From positions 6,759,424 to 6,823,423 of the forward strand of contig OZ026598.1 of NCBI GenBank assembly GCA_964020085.1: 64,000 nt of DNA, given 5' to 3'. This stretch comes from Micromussa lordhowensis (taxonomy: Eukaryota > Cnidaria > Anthozoa > Scleractinia > Lobophylliidae). Numbering within the stretch: position 1 is the stretch's first letter; the number at the start of each line of letters is the position of its first letter. The translations under genes and the position numbers were made by a program. The notes beneath the pieces are model-generated. The model saw only the letters and a program-made list of their open reading frames with translations, was not told the DNA's origin and did not search any database. Positions 56,630-64,000 of the stretch are shown in pieces.

Positions 56630-59600
56630 ATGCTTTTCCCCTTGGTGTTTTTGTGGTTGGTATTTGTAGGTGGCACAGCAGGCGAAGCTGACGACGACGA
56701 AGACGAAACAGAATTTGGCTTGGTAAGTTCACACATTAATAGAATAGCCAGTCATGGCGTTGTTTTTTTTAATTTGTGCCTCTCATAAATTGACCAAAGT
56801 TTACTTTCTCATCACAATTCCAATACATTATCGAATATCTAGTCAGCGAGAGTAAAAAAATGTCATCTCAGGGATTTCGTCTTGATGAGCAAACAAATTC
56901 TCAAAACTTATACAAAATAAATGCATCGTATTTAGTAATGAGAGTTACCCCTTCAATATCATTACTGGTGTGTTTAAGAGGAACATTTGGGAGGAATGTG
57001 TTGTTGGTTATCACTTATGAAAGAACAACATGGTCAAGCCGAAAGTAAGCTGAGCATGCAGTAGAATTGCAGCTATATCATCAATAAAGAGAGCCCGAGA
57101 AAGTCCAGTCGAGCAGTTAACTCGACGAACTTTACTCTAAGTCTAACTGAGTTAACTTTCAGACTTGAACAGACATGGCGAAGATTCGTTCGGTATTAAC
57201 ATATCCATTTCGACTTCAATTTTGACGAATAAAAAAGGTGCAAGCCTAGCGAGTCAGTCAGTGTTTAACTTTTCTATTGCTTTCATGTAATCCAATTCGA
57301 TAACTATAGACAATTTTTCACCGCTCGATTTTCATGTCGTTAACTCAACAATGTGGGACAAAATATCTTTAAGTGTTTGCTATTGTAATGGTGCATCGAT
57401 ATTTTATAGGGCTCTTGATGTGGCGAATGTTTTAGATTTTTCCACGATTTGAGTTGAAATTGTAATTTCACTGTTGGATTAAAACAAACATCCAAAGATA
57501 GTAAACTGCGATGCAACTGCGATGCTTATGCTGAGCCATCAAGGCTTGAAAACAAGCTGTGAACATTAACATTTGTTTGTATGTGTATCATGCCATTGCG
57601 ATATCAGCAACAGATCAAATATTGCATTAAAGTATTTCCTGTCAAATCGAAACTTCTTTTTTAATTCAGAGAGTTTGGTTTCCTTTAACAGCATTATTTA
57701 GCACAGTACCACTACCTTCCATCTGACAATTCTAGTAACCACAACACCACAGAAGCAATCGAGACCTTTCAGAAGTTTTTTGGCCTGTCTGTTACCGGTG
57801 AACTGGATGCTGATACATTACACCTGATGAAGAAGCCACGCTGTGGTGACCCGGATGTGGACGACAATGAAATGCGTGTGAGACGATACGCAACATTTGG
57901 CAAATGGAGTAAAACAGATTTTACTTATTATTTGTCATATGGCGATGATATGACCAAGGCAGATCAGTCCAGAATTATCGCCAGAGCGTTTAAATACTGG
58001 AGTGATGCGGAACCAATGTTAAAGTTTAACAGAACTTACAACTACAACAAAACCGACATCAGAGTCAGGTTAGGTTATTTCTGATTCACAACTATATTTT
58101 GAACTTTGAACTTTGATTATTCTTAATTTAACTTGTATATATATGACAGACATGTTTTTTTTATTTGCTTTATGGAATCTACACGATATCGTGATATGGA
58201 AATCGAAAAGTAAACTTGGATATCGTTGTATTTTCACTTCATTTAATCCATCTAAAAACGTGAAATTTCACTTCTGGTTGCGTCAGAACGAGCGAGGGTT
58301 AAGACTTGGGACTAGTCAGGCTGGGACGTCAAAACAAGAACTTTGGTCTACTCATTATCTTCCGTAAATGTTTACAATTTTGTACCAAAATTGGAACAAC
58401 GCTTGATTGCCCAATAGACCTTTTTACCGATACGGCGGCCATCTTGAATTCCGAGGAAATTATGGGATGCCCAGGGGGCAGATGAGAAATAATTAAAAAG
58501 AATACTGTGGCGTGATAACTTTAAACAATAATTTTTCGATAACCATAGGAACAACTGCCAAATATCGTGACGGAAAGATGTAACGCTTGTAATATTTGTT
58601 ATGGAATATGAGAGACAAGCAGTAAAAATTTATCCTGAAAGCTGTGTATACGATAAATTTTCCAGCGATTGCCCCCTCGGCAGCCCATAATTTCTCAGTC
58701 AAAACAATAGAATTCAAGATGGCCGCCGTATCGGTAAAAAGGTCCATTGATGGTATATTTCGAACATTAACTTCATGGTATGTTCGAGCCATTATTTCAG
58801 TCATTGTTCTGAACGAAATTGTTGTATTATTAGAGAGTTTAAGCATGACGTTTACGGCAGACGGCAAACGGCAAAGAGTACCTCTGATTTTTTGTTCTTT
58901 TCTTGTAACCCTTACCTAAATCACACCAAAAGAGAAAAATGTCTCCTACTATTTACCGCAAATATTTTCACTCTAATGTACAAACAGCTGACGACGGAAG
59001 GCAAAAATGAAACAAGAATGAAAAAAATTAACGTCATTCTTAATCTCTCTATTAACACAGGGTGATCTAACAATATGATAACAATTCTGACGATTTTGCA
59101 AACAAGTGTGAGCGAGATCTTTCAACACTGTATTTTGATGCGAGCTTTCTTTGTGTGGTGAAGGGCTTGCCAGTTAGATTATCGGACGTATTACTGTTGA
59201 GTGCCAAAGGAGTTATTAATAACGCCCTTAAATCATCACATTAAAAGTAAAGTGTGCTCCGCCACATCGTAGACAAGCAGTATATGACTATGACATAGCA
59301 CAGCAAGGATGGTCTTGAGCCGTACAGATGATAAATAATTTATGTAACGTATATGATCAAGATATTCACATAAGCTTGCTTCTCTGTTGTAGTACTTATG
59401 TTGCCTTTTGTTCCATGAATTTTGCAATGATTGTTTTTTCTCTTTTTCATTCCATATGAGAGTCTTCAAAAATTCATTAGTAACATTCTTAACAACCTGG
59501 CTTGTTCCGAGGGTCTCTCCTACCAAGGAGAAAGAGAGACCCTGGAAATGAGGTTGCGTTCTTAACAAGATTTGGCAAACCTCTTCTAATCATCATTACA

Positions 59601-60143
59601 GTTTGTGTTTTTTTAGCAGATATCGTTATATTAATTTGTTATACTGGACAAATGACTGGCTCAGAGCAACAGCAGAAAGCTTTGAGTAGCAATTTAATTT
59701 TGTAACACGCTTGACCTAATCGTGCGAAAATTTAATATTATGAATTGTGCACTTTGATTCAAAAGGTGCCCTCATTCCACCTCCTTATTCTTTTCAGTTT
59801 CGGCAAGAGGATCCACCATGGCGTTCCAGGTGAAAAGCGGTGTCCTTATGCTTTTGATGGACCCGGGGGAGTAGTTGCACACGCCTATTACCCATCTAGA
59901 GGACTAGTCCATTTCGACGATGACGAACAATTCACTGAGTTCGGCGGAGTAGTCAAAGGATGGTGGTGGAATCAGCGGCAGTCTACCGGACTTCTTTACA
60001 CAGCAGTTCATGAAATTGGTCATGCCTTAGGTCTTATGCACTCCGACGTTAAGGAAGCTGTCATGTGGCCTTTAGCCAAGAGTGGCACACCAGTGCTGCA
60101 CCAGGATGACATTGACGGGATCCACTCATTATATGGTATTTGA
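56630..60143 (+). CDS. MMP-E: divergent minimal matrix metalloproteinase, 3 exons
   Basis: Exons 56630-56722, 57692-58068 and 59798-60143 join in frame (phases 0 and 2) into 271 residues. Signal peptide MLFPLVFLWLVFVGGTAG, then an acidic DDDEDETE run. Propeptide HYLAQYHYLPSDNSSNHNTT.. has cysteine switch PRCGDPD (Cys82). Catalytic domain: HFDDDE, HEIGHALGLMH (His228, Glu229, His232, His238), Met-turn AVMWP. Ends LYGI* with no linker, ShKT or hemopexin. A GWWWN segment (212-215) and about eight extra residues precede HExxH relative to MMP-A and C. It shares its intron plan with MMP-A and lacks the extra intron of C/D. AATAAA at 60146-60151. Confidence 0.87.
58412..58749. repeat. 338-bp TIR element in MMP-E intron 2
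   Basis: CAATAGACCTTTTTACCGAT and GGCGGCCATCTTGAATT at the left are mirrored by AATTCAAGATGGCCGCC and ATCGGTAAAAAGGTCCATTG at the right. The internal CCATAATTTC / GAAATTATGG arms also mirror. Small frames across it are not genes. Confidence 0.8.
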
Positions 60144-60245
60144 GAAATAAATGAAGATCTTAGCTGAGTTGTTTCGTTGAATCACAGGGAGCACATAATC
60201 TTGCTGAGTAGGAAGAGAGTAAATAAAGGAATAAAAGAATGAATA

Positions 60246-60435
60246 GATAATTTGGTTTTATCAACTGGGTTGATAATGTGAATTGTCCACCGTAAAGAGA
60301 TTCGGAAGCTGACGTTTCGAGCGTTAGCCCTTCGTCGGAGCCCTTCGCTCCTTCGCTCCGACGAAGGGCTAACGCTCGAATCTCTTTACGGTGGACAATT
60401 CACATTATCAACCCAGTTGATAAAACCAAATTATC
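60246..60435. repeat. Foldback MITE nested in the outer palindrome
   Basis: GATAATTTGGTTTTATCAAC...GGTGGACAATTCACATTATC mirror arms of about 80 bp around GGAGCCCTTCGCTCCTTCGCTCC. The arms are nearly identical except for a 14-bp deletion near AAGCTGACGTTTCG in one arm, suggesting a recent element. Confidence 0.85.
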
Positions 60436-60443
60436 TTTTAATA

Positions 60444-60480
<37 letters not shown>

Positions 60481-60500
60481 TGCCCCCTTTATTCGTTTGA

Positions 60501-60611
60501 AAAGAATGTATAGTTTACCTCTGTCTCCTGTTGTCATTTCTTACCCAACCTTACAGGGAAAACCGCTACCACCAATGACAACAGAGACAAAGGTAAACTA
60601 TTCATTCTTTT
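60501..60611. repeat. Second nested palindrome
   Basis: AAAAGAATGTATAGTTTACC at the left mirrors GGTAAACTATTCATTCTTTT at the right. Inner TCTGTCTCCTGTTGTCAT mirrors ATGACAACAGAGACA. It overlaps the right arm of the outer foldback. Confidence 0.8.
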
Positions 60612-60669
60612 CATTCCTTTATTTTCTCTCTTCCTATTTAATAACATTGTGTGCTCCCTGTGGTTGAAT

Positions 60670-62890
60670 CCACAATTACAATAGTTACTGTTGCAATAAC
60701 TGTGAGTTATAATTAACAACTAGATTATGAGCTCGAGATATAACCGCATGATAGTTGACGAGGGCGAAGCCCTAGTCAACTATCACGCACAAAACTTAAT
60801 CCAAAGCGAATAATCTAATTCTTTTAGTATAAAACTTGGCCTCGAGTTGTAAATTATCTAAATCTCCCCACACACACTTGGAAAACGCAAAGACGCGGCC
60901 AGCAGTTTGTTAACAAACGCTCAATGCTAAGCTAGTCACTACTTACAACAAAACTTGATAGTGAACCAATAAGAGAACGACATTCGATTTGTACTTATTA
61001 CCGCGAATTTAAAGATCTATTTAACTTTTTTATAAAATAATATAATGTTTTTTATATTAATAATATTTAACTTTTTTATAAAATGATCTCCCATTTTCAT
61101 TACTTGTTTAGATGCTGTTTGATAATAAATCTAAATATGCGCTCTCTTGATTTCAGGATCTTCGTAGGCTGCAGATTAAAAATGTACGAGTCCCACGAAA
61201 GTTCCTTAAAGAATGAAGAAAATTACTCCACCTACTGGAAATAATAAACTGAGGATGTACTGTATTTTCCTAATGTTTTGAATGTACTTAAATTTCAATT
61301 GTCAGTATAACTAATTGTTTTCTTCGTTTGTTTGTTTGTGCCGTTCTATTGCAATTTTCAAAAGTACACAGAAACATGAAAGTTAAAGAAGTTTCGTTCT
61401 TCGGGTTCGGAAAAAGCCTGGAAAAGTTAAATGCGGGCTACTCTGCGTTATTCATTTCTTGTGTCTTTCCAATTTAAGCGATTTGCCCTCATTTTAGAGT
61501 TTTACTTTTAACTTTAAGTTTAAACCGATTGTTATCATATTCTGATTTTTTTGTTGTTGAACAATCTGAGGCTGACTGGGAATAACAATATTTAATGGCA
61601 CATTTTGCAGAAGTGTGTTGATAAGATTATAAGAGATTACGAGTTCCCCTTAGAGTATAACTGGCAGGGTATTTTTTTTTTTTGGAGAGAAAATGGCGGC
61701 CACTCGCCAGAGACCCTTCAAGAATTTTCAATTTAAGATTTGCTGTGAGGTGTGGAAAATTCAATAGCTGTTTAGTCAACCTTCTTAGAAGTGTTGAAGT
61801 GTCAAACCGTTTCTCCGTTTTATGTGACATAGTAACGACATCTGTGTTCTTCTAGGCAGATTTTTTTCAGTCTTAATTGAGCAGCATTGCAGTACTGAAA
61901 TGTTATTGCGTCACATTGTCATTTATGACGAATTGCATGATGGCGTCGTTTCACTATAACTACCAGAATCCTTTTTTGCTATTTAAAGGCCACGGGGGTT
62001 TCAAAAATTAAATGATAAAGAAAAAACGAAATAAATTCTGGTAGTTGTAGTAATTAAATGACGCTATCGTGCGAATGTGCTCATCAGGTAAGTTTTTGCA
62101 TACCTTGCACCACTTTCTTTTACGTCCGAGTTGTTAACGCCCTAATATTTTTTTTTCTTCACCGGAATATAATCATCACCGGCGATAACTAGTCAGTTGC
62201 AAATAACAAGTTATTAAATGCTGCAATGTTTCCCGGGATTTATCTGTACAGCGGCCACCTCGAGAAAATGGGTGTGTTATAATCCTGGCTAAAATAGACG
62301 GCCACGACCAACAAATTAAACACCAGCATAGAAAATATATTCATTTAATATTATGTCCTTTAATCAATAAACTAAAATGTAATTAATAAATCTTCAGGAA
62401 ACTTATGTCATTGAGACCTGTCAACTTGAATTAAACGATGAATTATGCATAAATAGCGCATTATTCACAGGTGTTGATTTGCCTCTCAGCTGATTTTAGA
62501 ACCGCCTGTAATTCCAACCAGAAAAAAAACGATAAAAAGCTCGATTTCAGCCCGGGCAGGGTGTTTGTACAACGTGATAAGCCCGAAAATACAGAACGTT
62601 TGATTCTAGTTGGCCGATTGCTTTGATTTCTTTCAATTTTGCTCAGTGCAACATTTTGAGAAGTCTTTGACAAGCCAACTTTTTTAAATGATGAAGTTTG
62701 ATAGCTGACAAAACTCATACTTTAAAAAGGAAAACAAATCCAGATTTTTAATACGGCAATATCCGTGAAATTTGCCCACCTTGGGAATTCGCTAACAACA
62801 TTCATATGAGACGGTCCTTCAAAAATTCATAGCACTTCTCCTTTCGAGAAAGAGTTTCAATAATATAGTAAATGGTTTGAACCCAGGAGT
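60670..62890. other. Non-coding right-hand region
   Basis: No gene is recognised. A GAGGGCGAAGCCCTAGTCAA-type imperfect palindrome lies near 60745-60790, and a ~25-bp duplication ATTTAACTTTTTTATAAAAT recurs at about 61018 and 61066. Other frames are unconvincing. Confidence 0.5.
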
Positions 62891-62929
62891 ATCAGTAGTT
62901 CGTATAGTATGATCGTCCGGGCGAGTGTT

Positions 62930-63155
62930 AAAAGGCGTTTGTTCTAAGTTAGTGTACCAGCTTTCAAGAGTCAGTCGTTGAAAATAGTTCGTACTGTAGG
63001 TTAAGCAGTGAGCAGTGTCCCAGTCAATGTTGTGATTTGTCAGTACGTTGATGATGTACAGCAATGTGATTGTTGACATCACCATTTCTCGTGGCTCGTT
63101 TGTGTTCAGTCAGTCTCGTGTTCAGGTTTCTGCCTGTCTCACAAATGTAGGAAGC
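62930..63155 (-). pseudogene. GIY-YIG endonuclease C-terminal remnant
   Basis: Minus strand reads SYICETGRNLNTRLTEHKRA, then NGDVNNHIAVHH, then after a frameshift TNHNIDWDTAHC and YFQRLTLESWYTNLEQTPFN. ET.R.L..RL.EHK is the second half of a GIY-YIG nuclease as found at the C-terminus of Penelope-like retroelements. The RT part is absent. Confidence 0.62.
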
Positions 63156-63157
63156 CT

Positions 63158-63308
63158 GGCCTATTTTCAACGACTGACTCTTGAAAGCTGGTACACTAAC
63201 TTAGAACAAACGCCTCTTAACAGATGTCAACAGCTACTGGCGCCTTACGAACGACTTATTCACGACGCAAACGAAACCGACAAACGGACTTCTAACAGAC
63301 CGACTTAA
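63158..63308 (+). pseudogene. Penelope-like protein C-terminal tail, opposite strand
   Basis: Reads YFQRLTLESWYTNLEQTPLN, then RCQQLLAPYERLIHD... to a stop at 63308. Its first twenty residues repeat the minus-strand copy at 62935-62990, making the inverted structure. Confidence 0.55.
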
Positions 63309-63891
63309 TTTGACTAACTATACACGGACCTCTACGCTAGCAATTTGACTAACAAAAGACGGATCGAAACTGACCAATGACTGATGACAAACTTTACACG
63401 AGTCTTTCAGCCAATACCATCATGGCTAAAGTGACCAATCACTTTCAACGGACCAAACTTATAACATCATCGACTGACAAACACTATTCACTTGACTCTG
63501 AAGATGACTTCCGCTCAGGTTGTTGAAACGTCAGTCACCAACAACAGTTCTTCTCAGAACTACACTCGCCCGGACGATCATACTATACGAACTAGTTTCA
63601 ATAATGTTTGTCTATATATACACTCGCTCGATATTGAGACTTGCATAAGTAAACGACGAAACCAAGGTTGATGGGTTAACTTTTTTTAGTAAATTCTCAG
63701 CTCCGACTATTGTATTTCTAGCTTTTTGATTGGCTAAAAATTTCCAACTATGAGCCAATAGTCGGAGTTTTACGTCATATGGAAAATAGTGAGCCAAGTT
63801 TAAAAATTTTCCCCACGAAGTTTTCAACTTCAGCCCTCTATAATGGTCGAAATAAAAATCGGCGGCAAAACCCGATTTGAGAATTTACTAA

Positions 63892-64000
63892 AACAATTAT
63901 TCCATTCGCCCTTGCTGGATATGAAGTGATTATAACCAACTCGCGCTTCGCGCTCGTTGGTTATTTTATCACTTCATATCCAACTCTTGCTCATGGAATA
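63892..64000. repeat. Palindromic interspersed element, copy 3 (runs off the window)
   Basis: ACAATTATTCCATTCGCCCT, GGATATGAAGTGATTATAACC and its mirror GGTTATTTTATCACTTCATATCC form a hairpin around CTCGCGCTTCGCGCTCG. Cut by the window edge at CATGGAATA. Same family as 4355 and 52415. Confidence 0.75.

Larger units (their letters stand above)
60183..60663. repeat. Outer foldback with nested elements, just 3' of MMP-E
   Basis: Arms of about 62 bp: CACAGGGAGCACATAATCTT...GGAAGAGAGTAAATAAAGGA at the left mirrors TCCTTTATTTTCTCTCTTCC...TGTGTGCTCCCTGTG at the right. The interior holds two more palindromes (60246-60435 and 60501-60611). Confidence 0.8.
62895..63593. mobile_element. Inverted pair of Penelope-like element 3' ends
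   Basis: Outer inverted repeats GTTCGTATAGTATGATCGTC and GACGATCATACTATACGAAC, plus inner mirrored segments encoding the same peptide YFQRLTLESWYTNLEQTP on opposite strands. The minus-strand half also encodes a GIY-YIG endonuclease tail (listed separately). This looks like two Penelope-like 3' ends fused tail to tail. Confidence 0.65.

Noticed and set aside
57177..57520. An additional exon in MMP-E intron 1
   Set aside because: Exons 1 and 2 already join in phase 0 with good GT-AG borders, and nothing in the intron resembles MMP sequence.
62461..62718. An 85-codon minus-strand frame
   Set aside because: Biased composition and no recognisable domain, splice context or repeat in the window.

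Overview
The window is animal nuclear DNA and reads best as a cnidarian, probably a stony coral. Genes are split by short GT-AG introns, the DNA is AT-rich, and much of it is small palindromic (foldback/MITE) elements, SINE, LINE, Penelope-like and Crypton-type remnants. The species call is inference: no marker gene is present.

The gene content is dominated by one family, secreted matrix metalloproteinases (MMPs: signal peptide, PRCG cysteine-switch propeptide, HExGHxxGxxH zinc site, Met-turn). I count eight MMP loci plus two solitary exon relics. MMP-A (6.7-8.4 kb, +) is intact. MMP-B (10.9-12.2 kb, -) is a pseudogene split by a SINE. MMP-C (15.4-20.9 kb, -) is intact, with six exons and a C-terminal ShKT domain. 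A', B' and C' (22.5-37.3 kb) are second copies of these. MMP-D (43.8-48.6 kb, -) is an older paralogue of C. MMP-E (56.6-60.1 kb, +) is an intact, divergent three-exon gene. Relic exons lie at 51.9 kb (-) and 53.95 kb (+).

Layout. 0-6.6 kb: decayed L1/Tx1-like LINE (minus strand) and foldback elements. 6.97-22.21 kb and 22.22-37.63 kb: a tandem segmental duplication of about 15 kb, still closely matching base for base. Each copy carries private insertions: a solo LTR in copy 1, and in copy 2 a palindromic four-tRNA cluster and a 174-bp MITE. The breakpoint falls inside MMP-A, so A' has no signal exon, and it also carries a frameshift in the zinc site. 37.6-42.2 kb: a ~140-bp repeat array, a 460-bp foldback and a Crypton-like tyrosine recombinase gene. 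42.25-49.0 kb: the older duplicate holding MMP-D. 49-56.6 kb: mostly non-coding, with relic exons and foldbacks. 56.6-60.7 kb: MMP-E and nested foldbacks. 60.7-64 kb: non-coding, then an inverted pair of Penelope-like 3' ends.

The genes do not form a pathway. This is a birth-and-death cluster of secreted zinc proteases, probably extracellular. The D, C and C' members couple the protease to a ShKT module through a short Thr/Pro linker. All exon models come from reading splice consensus and frame by eye, with no transcript support.
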